From Ichthyophis bannanicus (Eukaryota; Chordata; Amphibia; Gymnophiona; Ichthyophiidae): a stretch of 64,000 nt of DNA. Numbering within the stretch: the first letter of the stretch is position 1; every line of letters starts with the position of its first letter. The translations under genes were made by a program, and so were the position numbers. Where the stretch lies: contig CM066041.1 of NCBI GenBank assembly GCA_033557465.1, positions 159,935,532-159,999,531 on the forward strand, in the 5' to 3' direction. Positions 31,985 through 42,699 of the stretch are shown here, in pieces. The notes under the pieces are model-generated. The model did no database searches. It had not been told where the DNA came from and saw only the letters and a program-made list of their open reading frames with translations.

Positions 31985-33655
31985 TCGCTGACAGGGAGGG
32001 AGCAGATATGGATGGATGGAGGGGGCTGACATGGAGGGAGGGGGGCTGTGGATGGATGGATGGATGGATGGAGGGAGGGGGGCTGACATGGAGGGAGGGA
32101 GCAGATATGGATGGAGGGAGGGAGGGAGCTGATATGGATGGAGGGAGGGGGGCTGACATGGAGGGAGGGAGCAGATATGGATGGATGGAGGGAGGGGGGC
32201 TGACATGGATGGAGGGATGGATCGAGGGGGGCTGACATGGATGGATGGATGGATGGAGGGAGGGGGGCTGACATGGAGGGGACATGGAGGAGGGAGCAGA
32301 TATGGATGGATGGAGGGAGGGGGGGCTGACATGGAGGGAGGGAGCAGATATGGATGGATGGAGGGAGGGGGGCTGACATGGAGGGAGGGAGCAGATATGG
32401 ATGGTTGGAGGGGGCTGACATGGAGGGAGGGAGCAGATATGGATGGATGGATGGAGGGAGGGGGCTGACATGGAGGGAGGGAGGGAGGGAGGGAGGGGGG
32501 CTGACATGGAGGGAGGGGGGCTGACATGGATGGATGGATGGATGGATGGATGGATGGATGGATGGAGGGAGGGGGGCTGACATGGAGGGAGGGAGCAGAT
32601 ATGGATGGAGGGAGGGAGGGCGCTGATATGGATGGAGGGAGGGGGGCTGACATGGAGGGAGGGAGCAGATATGGATGGATGGATGGAGGGAGGGGGGCTG
32701 ACATGGAGGGAGGGAGGGAGGGAGGGGGGCTGACATGGAGGGAGGGAGCAGATATGGATGGATGGAGGGAGGGGGGCTGACATGGAGGGAGGGAGCAGAT
32801 ATGGATGGATGGAGGGAGGGGGGCTGACATGGAGGGAGGGAGCAGATATGGATGGATGGAGGGGGCTGACATGGAGGGAGGGGGGCTGACATGGAGGGAG
32901 GGAGGGAGGGGGGGAGCTGATATGGATGGATGGATGGATGGAGGGAGGGGGGCTGACATGGAGGGAGGGAGCAGATATGGAGGGAGGGGGGCTGACAGGG
33001 AGGGAGGGAGCAGAGATGGATGGATGGAGGGAGGGGGGCTGACATGGAGGGAGGGGGGCTGACATGGAGGGAGGGAGGGGGGCTGACATGGAGGGAGGGA
33101 AGCAGATATGGATGGAGGGAGGGAGGGAGGGAGGGGGGCTGACATGGAGGGAGGGAGCTGATATGGATGGATGGATGGAGGGAGGGGGGCTGACTTGGAG
33201 GGAGGGAGCAGAGATGGATGGATGGAGGGAGGGGGGCTGACATGGAGGGAGGGGGGCTGACATGGAGGGAGGGAGCAGATATGGATGGAGGGAGGGGGGG
33301 CTGACATGGAGGGAGGGAGCTGATATGGATGGATGGAGGGAGGGGGGGGCTGACATGGAGGGAGGGAGCTGATATGGATGGATGGAGGGAGGGGGGCTGA
33401 CATGGAGGGATGGAGGGGGCTGACATGGAGGGAGGGAGCTGATATGGATGGATGGATGGAGGGAGGGGCTGACAGGGAGGGAGGGGGCTGATATGGATGG
33501 ATGGAGGGAGGGGGCTGACATGGAGGGAGGGAAGCTGATATGGATGGAGGGAGGGGGGGGCTGACATGGAGGGGGCTGACATGGAGGGAGGGAGCTGATA
33601 TGGATGGAGGGAGGGAGGGAGGGAGGGGGCTGACATGGAGGGATGGAGCACTGGT
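31985..33655 (+). repeat. G-rich minisatellite array
   Basis: It consists of repeated, variably ordered modules: GGAGGGAGGGGGGCTGACAT, GGAGGGAGGGAGCAGATAT and runs of GGAT. Unit length varies from roughly 40 to 70 bases. Closely spaced GGG runs on the plus strand give strong G-quadruplex potential. All three minus-strand frames are open for hundreds of codons (Ser/Pro/His-rich), a by-product of the repeat rather than a gene. Confidence 0.95.
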
Positions 33656-34652
33656 AATGGGGTTGAGGGGACGAGCACTGGAAATGAGCTGATTAGGGGA
33701 GGCTAGGACTGGTAATGAGCTGATGGGGGGGTAGGACTGGTATTGGGCTGATTAGGGGAGGCTAGCACTGGTAATGGGGTTGAGGGGGGATTAGCACTGG
33801 AAGGTGCTGGGAGTGAGGACTGGAAAGGGGCTGATATTGGGGAGGGTTACTGGGACTGGAAATAGGCTGATGGAAAGAAGTGAAGAAAACGAAAGAAGAG
33901 ATAAGAAATGGCAGATGGACCATAGACCACAGAAAGAGAGCTAAGAGAAGACAGGAAAGCAGAAGCCTCAGATCGGGACCAGCATGATCAAAGAATAAAT
34001 TGGTCAGACAACAAAGGTAGAAAAAATAATTTTATTTCATATTAGTGATTTGACTACAAAATCATCATAATTTTGAAATCAAATATTGTTACTTGTTGTT
34101 GTGATATTTTCTGGCGTTTTTTTTTTTTGGTGTGTGAAGGAAGAGGGGTAGTCTTATACGGCGAGTATAGGCCAAACACCTATATTTTAACAGGAAAAGT
34201 AGGGGGTCGTATATAGCATTAAGGTAAGAAACAATATATGCAGTGTTAGATTTGTTTTAAATGTCGCAATGGTTTTGCGGCTCCCAGTTTTTTTTTTCCC
34301 TTCGGAAACGGGTCCAAGTGGCTCTTTACGTCTTAAAGGTTGCAGACCCCTGACCTATTAGAATCAGTTTGGCTGGGAAGGACAGGAGTTTACACTCGAG
34401 CCTGGTGAGCTGCGCTGCTACGGAGGTGTTTAACATCAGGGAGCGAGACGCTGCGCTTGAGGCCCTAAGACAGCTGATAAACCTTTACATAGGCCTTCTG
34501 GGCCATGGCCTGAAAGGGCATGACTAAAGGGGCAAGATACGCCCCTTAGATGCCCCTTCAATGACCCAGCGATGAGCTGGTGGGCGTATTTCATCTTATT
34601 GCGACAAGATACTGTGTGTGTGTTGTACTGTTGAGGAGTTGTTTTATCCTCT

Positions 34653-35700
34653 ATGGAGAATCGTAAAGCAAAAAGATCTGCTTCTGCACAGGTTACCTTG
34701 GCAAAGGATTCCCACAAAGTGATAGGACCTTTGGAGAAACATTTTGGTCTTGCTTCCCCTTTACAGGTCTCAGCTGATGGGGCTTCTATCAGCTCTCTAG
34801 AAAGGACCCCCTCTTTGGGTCCCACTCCACAGCTTTCTTCTACTGTTGCTTCACCTGCCTTATCTGGGATGCCAGGTGCCTCTTCCCCACAACCAGTCCC
34901 AGTCGTATATGCAGATGAAGCCTCTCCTTTGACTGTGCCAATCCAAGATATTACCTTAAAAGATTTGTGGGTAGCAATTGCTAATATAGACTCAAAATTA
35001 TCTAATACTGTTTTCAGTCTTTGTGTTTGTTCTCTGATCAGTCTGTACAGCAGTTTCAAGAAGTAGACAATAGGATGATGGAGATGTCTAATACAATTTC
35101 CAGATTGGAGCGTCAATTGCAGGTTGTGCAACAGACCAGTGTTTCTTCTATAAAGGATTCCCTGTCTATCCATTCTAAATTGGAGGCTCTAGAAAATTCT
35201 GCTAGAGCACCCAATTTACATTTTCTTAATTTTCCCATCACCACTTTATTGTCAGCTGAGATATTGTTAGAGAAATATTTTTGTTAAGTATTGTTTTTTG
35301 TGGATAAGATTTCAGTACAGAGATGCTACTATCAAGCCTATTGGGAAGCAGGTGCAGGAAGGGAGGGGGAGGGGCTTGATATCTTGTCTCCTGATATCAA
35401 CCAGAATTTGACTAAATTCTTGAAGGATTCAAGTGATGAGATTGCTAAACAGGCAACTTGGTTGGTTTCCTTTGTTTCAATTGCTGATAAGCTTAGGGCC
35501 TTGAAATCCTTCTTTAAATATAAGGATTCAAAATTTTGTGGTCAAAAAATTAACGACTGCCGGATGTAGCCAGGAGTACTCAGTTGCGTAAGAGGAGGTT
35601 TTTGGCCCTGAGGTCTAAAGTTATGGAATTAGGGGCTACTTTCTTTTTTGCGTTACCCCTGCATTATATCCTTGCAGGGTGTGGCGTATGTTGTTTTTAT
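34653..35700 (+). pseudogene. L1 ORF1, frameshifted
   Basis: It starts with MENRKAKRSASAQV. A long Ser/Pro-rich region leads to a coiled coil (QQFQEVDNRMMEMSNTISRL, SIHSKLEALENSARAPNLHF) and the LNFP motif that opens the RNA-binding part of L1 ORF1 proteins. The C-terminal part reads DKLRALKSFFKYKDSKFCGQKI, then in another frame a block resembling IFPDVxRSTQLRKR and an FFLRYP-like end. Breaks are a frameshift near 35030, a stop at about 35287 and a frameshift near 35550. Confidence 0.75.
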
Positions 35701-35875
35701 GATCCTATATAGGTATACTTTCTTATCTACTAAGAATTCTCTAAGGGGTTTTGGTCCTTCATAGTTTTTTGGCTCATGAGTATGATAGAGTGGAGGGGGA
35801 TTGGTTCCCCTTCTATCTCCGTTTTCCTCATTTTTATTTTATTTTCTTTCTTTCCTTGATGTGGACTATTGATAT

Positions 35876-35925
35876 TATATATACATACATATATTACATA
35901 CATACATACGCATACACACACAATT
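35876..35925. repeat. TA/CA-rich microsatellite
   Basis: This is a run of TATA, CATA and CACA units in the 3' part of the L1 insertion. Confidence 0.85.
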
Positions 35926-36019
35926 TGTTTTGTTATGCCCAGCAGATTTCTAGTTACATGGCCTTGCTTTCATCATCTTTGTATATGTAATATGTGCAAA
36001 GCTGAAAAGAAAAAGAAAA

Positions 36020-36238
36020 AGAATCCGTTTGTCTGAACACAAATCTAGATTATCCAACAGTGTGTTGACAGCCCCTATTGTTCAACATTGTTTAGATCAT
36101 GGATATATGTGGACCGATATGCACTGGTTGGTCATCGAAGTGATTGAGGATTTGTTAGCTGGTCAAGCTGATTGCCACCTAGCCCATTTGGAACAGAAAT
36201 GGATATTCAGATTAAAGGCTGTCAACCCATTGGCCTGA
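36020..36238 (+). pseudogene. Penelope-like GIY-YIG endonuclease, C-terminal part
   Basis: It reads RIRLSEHKSRL, then VLTAPIVQHCLDHGY, LVIEVIEDL and AHLEQKWIFRL, and ends near NPLA. EHKS, the central HC-DH block and the LExxWI segment are hallmarks of the Penelope GIY-YIG domain. It continues the frame of the piece ending at 31616 once the hAT and L1 insertions are taken out. The separation from the RT part is entirely due to those two insertions. Confidence 0.9.
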
Positions 36239-36890
36239 ATAATTGTTGAATGATTATCAGCAGCTTAATTTCACTCTTTACCTGGTAGCTCATTCATTCA
36301 TTGTTTATGAGCTCTCACGTGGTTTTTTCCCCATGTGGTTTGGGAGTAGCTGATTGGTCTTGCTTGTGGTGATGTCATTCATTGTTCTGTTTTAAGTCTT
36401 TAGTCTAGCGTACAGCCTATTTTGGGAGGGATCAGTTTTTCCTGCTAATTTAAGTGTCCTGAAGCAGCCTTAGCAATAATAGGCCAAACTTGAGTAGACA
36501 TTTCCATGCTATTTTATAGCACACGCAATAGGACTTTTGCCTCTTGAGATTCAGGCGTCTCATCAGTGGCTTGCAATTGAGAGCCTTGGCGTCGTCTTCT
36601 GTGGGCTTCGTTTTTCCAGCTAAGTTTATTGTTCTTTTAAATGCATTTAGAAATTCAAAAATTTAGTTGGTTGGCCTATGATTGAAAATGTGGGGGGTTA
36701 GTTAATTTGTGGGGCTGCCGCGTTATTGCTACGCTAGTACATCCCTCCTTCCCCCTCCTACTGAGGCCTGCCCTTATCTCAGAGGCTCTCACGGTTGTCT
36801 TGCCCCTTGTTTTCCAATTGAGAGATGTTTATTAGACTTTACACTTTGGTTCTTTATGATTTTGTGAATGTTCAGTGTATGAACCATTTT
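36239..36890 (+). repeat. Penelope-like 3' region (inverted partner of 29385-30310)
   Basis: From about 36330 it is the inverted copy of the upstream pseudo-LTR. On the minus strand, near 36570, CTGATGAGACGCC followed by a GCCT/AGGC stem gives a hammerhead-like fold. The closing GAAA box is changed to CAAAA, so activity is doubtful. Confidence 0.8.
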
Positions 36891-36899
36891 GAGTTTTGT

Positions 36900-37865
36900 T
36901 TGGTTTGTAGAGAATTTTTTTTATGTCATGTCCCTGTCAATATAGTGAAAATACTAAAGGGCTGATTACCAAATTAGTCAGCACTTGTGGTTCCCAAACC
37001 ATTACTTTTCAAAATAGGGAAGAGTAGGAATGGGAACTGCGGGTCCAATATAATATTAAACAGTGGGAACAAATTGAGTAAGCTTTGTCTAAATCCTCTG
37101 TGGCAGGTAATATTCAAGAAAATAGTTACCAAGTTTTATATACTGTAGATGGTATATATCCCCTGTGTGTCTTCGCCACATGTTTGTTGGGGCATCAAAT
37201 AACTGCTGGAGGGCTTGTGGGGAGCAGGAACCATGGATCACATTTGATGGCAATGTCGATACAGGGCTTTAGGCGTATGTTGCAGTTTGAAATGTCATGT
37301 TGTGAAGATGGATCTACCGTGGGACTCGGGTATTTTCCTGCTGAATAAAAGTTATGTGGTAGGTGGATTACATAAGAAAAAAATTAAACATTTTTGGATG
37401 GTTGGTTATAGCAGCTCCATGGAAACAAGTGAATACGCTGGCCAGTCAGTGGTGGCTGGCCAGGTTATGGGATATCCACAATATGGAATGGCTGTCTGCC
37501 TGTATCCACAATATGGAATGGCTGTCTGCCTGAGGCAGAGGAAAATTAAACATTTCCAAAAGAAGCGGTCCGCCTTTTCATAAGATCTATGGCTTGTTCA
37601 AGCATTAAACGGCTTGCTCTTGGTCCTGATTAGCTGGGCTAGGTTAAGACAGGTAGGGAAGGCAGGGGAGGTGGCAGGTTGGTTTGGTTATTTTTGTTAA
37701 TTTGAAAAAAATGTTAAAACTTAAAGAGGAGTCATGTATGTGGAGTCCAACCCTTTGGCTGATCCTATTGTATTAGCAAGAGTGTGATTGGAATTTGTAG
37801 CCATATTGGGTGGCTAGCCTTTCTATGCTGTGCTTACCCTGACAAATAAAGAAATAAAGAATTAA
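36900..37865 (+). mobile_element. L1 3'-end fragment
   Basis: Translation resembles the distal part of L1 ORF2 (SVAGNIQENSYQVLYTV, then a degenerate Cys/Trp-rich region, KHFWMVGYSSSMET). It ends with CTGACAAATAAAGAAATAAAGAATTAAAAT, a poly(A)-like tail. A 30-base tandem duplication starting TATCCACAATATGGAATGG occurs at about 37470-37532. It is heavily decayed and could alternatively be another LINE. Confidence 0.55.
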
Positions 37866-38104
37866 AATAAGGACAGACAGAGGCAGAGCTGGGAATCAGA
37901 GAAGCTAACATCCACAGGCCACAAGACTCAACCGGTCAGGATTACTGATGAGAAGTCTGGCCACCTCCACACAAAGCAGGAAACTCTAGTGGGGTATCCC
38001 TAGATATGCCCTGCAGACATCCACCAACCAGCTCTAGTTGGCAAGCTTCCCACAGGATGGAAGCCAATGAGCTCTTAGTTGACCATCAACTTGCATCAGT
38101 CCAG

Positions 38105-38275
38105 CATCCACCATCTGATGGAAACAGAGAAATATTGAAGGGTTACCCCTAGCTGCACCAGTATTGTTACTAGGGATGTCATCACTCAAAGTTTCTAGTC
38201 TCTTTCTGTCTCCTCACCTGCTGGCAGGGGCACATAACCCTCTGGTCTGGACTGGTCTAGCAGGACAATCCAGAA
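38105..38275 (-). repeat. Right terminal repeat of a G-like DIRS, abutting element G
   Basis: CACCATCTGATGGAAACAG and TGGACTGGTCTAGCAGGACA match the right terminal repeat of G at about 58280-58459. The copy ends in CCAGAA exactly where the left end of G begins, giving a right-end to left-end junction like that of a circular intermediate. About 230 bases further left (37870-38104) contain nothing that I can name. Confidence 0.7.
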
Positions 38276-38644
38276 GGTAAGATTTTACTTACCAGTTAAT
38301 GTCCTTTACTTGAGTCCTGCTAGAACAGTCCAGAAAAGTGGGTTGTTTGTCTCCAGCAATCTGCTGGTAGGGAGAAAGGACCAATGAAAAGCCCAGATTT
38401 CAATAACATCACTCCCATGCCTCCATCTGCCTCAGCCACTACAGGTCCCTTCAGTGTTTGTCCCAAATCATATGGGAGATACAGAGCAAGCCTCATACAA
38501 CCTTAAAATGTGGGCAACAATGAGCACCTTAGAATAGCAAACTATGTACAGGAAGGTAGAATAGAAGGCTGTCAATAGAAGATAAGTCTGTAGAGTCAAG
38601 TAGAAGGGTACAGCAGCAGAAAAGAGAGCAATACAGTTAAAAGG

Positions 38645-38730
38645 GCAGGCCCTGGACTGGGTTAGCAGGATTCAAGGAAAGGACATTATCTGGTAACTAA
38701 AATGTCACCTTCCATATCATCCTGATAGAC
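38645..38730 (-). repeat. Element G internal complementary region
   Basis: The left half is complementary to the left end (CTGGACTGGGTTAGCAGGA ... AAAATGTCACC), the right half to the right end (TTCCATATCATCCTGATAG ... AAGTGG). Confidence 0.85.
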
Positions 38731-38759
38731 AAGTCCAGACAAGTGGTATGTACCAAAGC

Positions 38760-39690
38760 TACAACTCCATTGGGAGGGAAGACACAGCAGCCTGCAAGTC
38801 TTGAGTCGAAGGCCGTGTCCGCCTGTGCGCAATCATCCATGCGGTAATGTTGACAAACGTAGAAAGCGATATTCATGTTGCTGCCCAACAAATTCTGCAG
38901 GGGCTACCGAACTCTGCCCCACCCATGAGGATGCTTGCGCGCAGGTAGAACGGGCACATAAGCCCTCCAAAACTGGTCAATTCCATAACCATGCAGAAGC
39001 AATAGCCTCCTTAATCCAGTACTCCAACGTCAACTTGGTCGCTGCCTCACCCTTGCGCGGGCCAGCAAGTAGCACAAAGAGATGGTCAGACTTACGAAAG
39101 GAATTTGTAACTTCCAAATACTGGAGAAACACCCTCCAGACATCCACAAGGCGACACTGCTCCTTAGAGGAGGGCATGCAAACCTCTTTTGGTTAACGTG
39201 AAAGGGAGACAGCACTTCAAGCAAGAAGGCAGGTGCAGACCAAATGGAAAACACATCAGTCGAAAAGGACAGATAGAGATCTCAGCAAGACAGAGCTTGC
39301 AGCTCTGAAATACACCTTGCAGAACAAATCGCGACAGATGACTGTCTTGAGCATCAAATCCTTCAAGGTAGCATGCTTCAAGGGCCCAAAGGGGATCATC
39401 ATCAGGGCCATGAGCACCAGAGACAGATCCCAGGAAGAGATCACAGACAGAGGACACAGATGTCAAACCTATGGAGAAAAACAGGAGACATCTGGGTGCA
39501 AGGCCAAGGACTTGCCTATCACCAGACTATAAAAACAGGATAATGCTGCCACCTGAACCTTCAGGAAGCTAAGAGAAAGACCCTTCTCTAGGTCATCCTG
39601 CCGAAAGGCCAACAAGGACGACAACTTGGCTACCTCAGGAGCTATGCCGCGTGCCACAATGGTGCTCAAAGAGGCACCATATCCGTACAT
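38760..39690 (-). pseudogene. Element G tyrosine recombinase, decayed
   Basis: Pieces in several frames match the recombinase of F: LVDVWRVFLQYLEVTNSFRKSDHLFVLLAGPRKGEAATKLTLEYWIKEAI (39177-38977) and DLEKGLSLSFLKVQVAALSCF (39690-39469). The H-x-x-R box is not clearly preserved in the visible frames. Multiple frameshifts show that it is long dead. Confidence 0.7.
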
Positions 39691-39735
39691 ACGCTAGCTT
39701 GGTAGACCTCCTCAGGACTCCAAGTATAGCAGAGA

Positions 39736-41156
39736 TTACAGCTGGAGAGTAGCTAACAGTCTCCTTTCAAGAGTCATGATGTAAGCAAGAAGAGAGCCAG
39801 GTCCTCCAGGACCATTGTCTCCTTTCATAACAGCCCCTGAGACTGAGGCAGCCAAAGGGGAGGCGCTTGAAGGAGCCGCATCAGGTCTCTGAACTGCACA
39901 CTCTGCGGCCAATCTGGTACCACCAGGATAAGCCTGTCTGTGTGGTGCTCTATACGTCAAATCACAGGGGCCACAGAGGAAATACATACAGCAGCCACTG
40001 ACTAGGCCAAGGCACAACGTCCTCGGACCTTATCTCTGTGCGGTGACTGAAGAAGTGGCACACTTTAGCAGTGGAATGGGTCACCATCAGATCCATTCTG
40101 GAGCAACCCCAATGGCGCACGATTAACTGAAAGGCTTCTTGATTCAACTCTCTCACCAGATTTCAGGGAGTACCGGCTGAGGAAATCCACTTCTACATTG
40201 TCCACTCTGGCAAAGTGCTGATCCGACAAGTCTAGGAGATCCTTCTGCCCAGCAAAACAATGAGATCCATCTCCAGTGCCACGCCAGTGTTTATGCCACC
40301 TTGCCAATTGACATAAGCAACTGCCATGGTTTTGTCAGAAAACACTTGAACCACTCAGCCCTCGTTAAGGGACCAGAAACACAGAAGACCCAACCTAATG
40401 GCCTTCGCCTCGAGGTGGATGATGGACCACACCACTTCCCTGTGATGCCAATGACCCTGGTTGCCTGAGAGACTGGCATACTTTGTCAGCATGATCCAGG
40501 AGAAATTGTCCAGCAGAACACTCTCTCAGATGATAGGGCTATTACCACCACTGCAAGCTGGACCTCACCATTGATGGGAGCGGGAGCCTGCACTTGAACT
40601 CCTAAAAACTCAAGAATCACTGAATCAACAAGGACAAGTGGAGTGGCCACATCTGAATACGTGCCCACAGACCATCTCCATGGTCGCTGCCATTAAACCG
40701 AGAAGCTGAAGTTAATCCCAGACTTTGGGGGTCTGTTGCACACAGAACACCACTAGGAAATTCAACAGCCGTTTGACTTATCCTCTCGCAGGAAAACTCT
40801 GCCCACCTGAATGTTGAAAAACACTCCCAGAAACTCCAAGGACTGGAAAGACAAAAGCTGGCTCTTTTCCTGATTGATCACCCAGCTGAGGCTTTCCAAG
40901 AAGAATACCATTCGGGATGTCACCCAAGACATTTCTGACAGAATGGAACTGGATGAGCCGGTCATCCAGATAGGGATGGACTCTGACCCCTTAGTGACAC
41001 AGCTGCCACCAATATGACCCTTAGAAAACATCCTTGGGGCGGTGGAGCCCCCGAAAGAAAGGGCGGCAGACCAAAAGGTAAGAGACAAGCATGGCAAAAC
41101 GCAATATTTCTGCAGATCTGCCCATATGAAAATATGCCTCAGCCAAATCCAGAGAA
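39736..41156 (-). pseudogene. Element G RT-RNase H, distal part
   Basis: The proximal edge reads SLDLAEAYFHMGR (RT motif A) at 41156-41110. The catalytic PYLDDW region near 40970 is frameshifted (SIPIWMTGSS). Downstream are WVINQEKSQL, SLEFLGV and RNase H remnants (LDLSDQHFARVDNVEVDFLSRY near 40230). The first part of the RT lies beyond element E at 48130-48521. Confidence 0.75.
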
Positions 41157-41411
41157 AGCGTAGCTACTCACCTATTACAGGTATTCTTCCAGGGACAGCA
41201 GGAGTCCATCCTCACATACAGATGACATTGGCGTCTACGTAGCCCACATGGAAGCATCTCCCCAGCTTTCAAAGAAAGCCTTTGGGAGATGCACCACTCA
41301 TGCGTGGTCCCTTTCCCGCCAGAGGGTGCCGTCCTACCTCAATCTAATGATATAGTTAAGACGACAAAAATTAAAATACGGCAAAGCAGCAATTCGAAGG
41401 AGAGGGAGGGA

Positions 41412-41517
41412 GGGTTGTGAGGACTGATTCCTGCTGTCCACGGAGAACAACTGTTACAGGTGAGTAACTACGCTTTCTCCAGAAACAAGCAGGAAGTCAG
41501 TCCTCACATATGGGACT
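41412..41517 (-). repeat. Element E internal complementary region
   Basis: The halves meet at about 41474/41475 and are complementary to the left and right ends of E. Confidence 0.9.
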
Positions 41518-41530
41518 CCCCAGCTACAGG

Positions 41531-42660
41531 CTACCAAGAACCTGTAAAATCACACAGTGACCTGGCAAAGAATGAGCTGATTCTCGCAAGACCCAAGTGT
41601 CCAGCAGAGAACCAGCACTCCAGTAGCCTGAACACAGAAGGGTCGGAAGGCAGGAGCTGCCTACACCCCAAAGAGATTACGGAGTACTGCCTGGCTGAAG
41701 GCGCTATCCCTTCGGACTCCCCCCCTCCAGGCAGCGAGTTGTGAAGGTATGGACCGAAGATCAGGTGGCGGCCCGACAGATCTCCATCACGGGGACGTAA
41801 CACAGATTTGCCACAGAAGCAGTCATGGCCCTGACGCTGTGCGTCGTGACCTTCTAAGTATAGTGAGATCCCCGCCTGCTAATAGGCAAGGGTAATGCAG
41901 TCCGCCACCCAAGTGGACAGCATTCGCTTAGTCCCAGACAACTGGGGTCATAGGATACGAAAAGCGAAAAGCTGAGGTGTTCTGCAGTGGCCCCAACTCC
42001 ATTGCAGATAGAACAGGGCCCTTTTACAATCCAGAGTATTGAGAATGGTTTCCGCCCTGCTGGCATGAGGCCTCGGAAAGAAGGTGTGAAGCGTCACCTC
42101 CTGATTGCACTGGAATGGGGACACCACCTTCAGCAGAAACTCTGGATCTGTGCGCAGCACCACCCTGTTCTTGTAGAACCTCGTGTAGGGGAGCTCTGCC
42201 ATCAGAGCCTGGAGCTCGCTGACTTCTGTGAACTGATGTGAGTGCTACACTGAAGATGACCTTCCAGGAGAGATACCTCAAGTGGCAGGTAGCCAGAGGC
42301 TCAAAGAGCAGCTTAGTGACCTACGAGAGCAACTCATTGAGATCTCACTTTGCCGCTGGAGGGTGGACAGTGTTTTTGGATAGCATGAGGCCCCATAAGA
42401 ACCAGGGCACAAGGGACTGAGCCAAAAGGGGCTTGCTCTCGACGGAATGGTGGTGGGCTGTGATAGCACTCATGTGTACTCTGACGGAGTTGGACGTTAG
42501 TCCCACCTGCAACAAATGAAGCAGGTACTGGAATACCGAACAGGAGAACGGGTTCGACCGCCTTGGTGCACCACACCAAGAATCTGCACCACTTGAAGGT
42601 GTATACCCTTCTTGTGGAAGCCTTATGGAAGGGCCAGGAAAACTCTTCCACCTCCTGTTG
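41531..42660 (-). pseudogene. Element E tyrosine recombinase, frameshifted
   Basis: FHKASTRRVYTFKWCRFLVWCTK marks the N-terminal DNA-binding-like part. FYKNRVVLRTDPEFLLKVVSPF and TILNTLDCKRA match the central domain of the other elements. The first catalytic Arg region (about 42235-42281) is shifted, and the C-terminal catalytic box is scattered over several frames near 41850-41750. The N-terminal part is fused in frame to the end of the pol ORF by a frameshift (43044-42334). Confidence 0.75.
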
Positions 42661-42699
42661 AAGGCTGAAGGGAGCTAATGCTACCCTTTCAGGAGCCAA

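Larger units (their letters stand above)
31624..34352. mobile_element. Non-autonomous hAT transposon containing a tandem array
   Basis: The ends are CAGGGGTCGGCAACC and GGTTGCAGACCCCTG, flanked by ACCTATTA at 31616-31623 and 34353-34360. The subterminal GCGGCTC blocks face inwards at both ends. Inside are a 240-base palindrome (31741-31984) and a G-rich tandem array (about 31985-33650) followed by unique sequence. No transposase frame is present. It interrupts the Penelope-like endonuclease. Confidence 0.93.
34372..36019 (+). mobile_element. ORF1-only L1 insertion with target duplication
   Basis: It is flanked by AGAATCAGTTTG (34360-34371) and AGAATCCGTTTG (36020-36031), a 12-base duplication with one difference. 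It has a GC-rich 5' leader, ORF1 and an A-rich GAAAAGAAAAAGAAAAAG end, but no RT. The size of about 1.65 kb and lack of ORF2 recall the half-L1 (HAL1) elements of mammals. It sits immediately right of the hAT insertion. Confidence 0.8.

Noticed and set aside
31897..33678. Three overlapping minus-strand frames of 490-590 codons, Pro/Ser/His-rich
   Set aside because: They are translations of the G-rich tandem array, open in all three phases because the modules lack stop trinucleotides; no homology or start context supports a gene.
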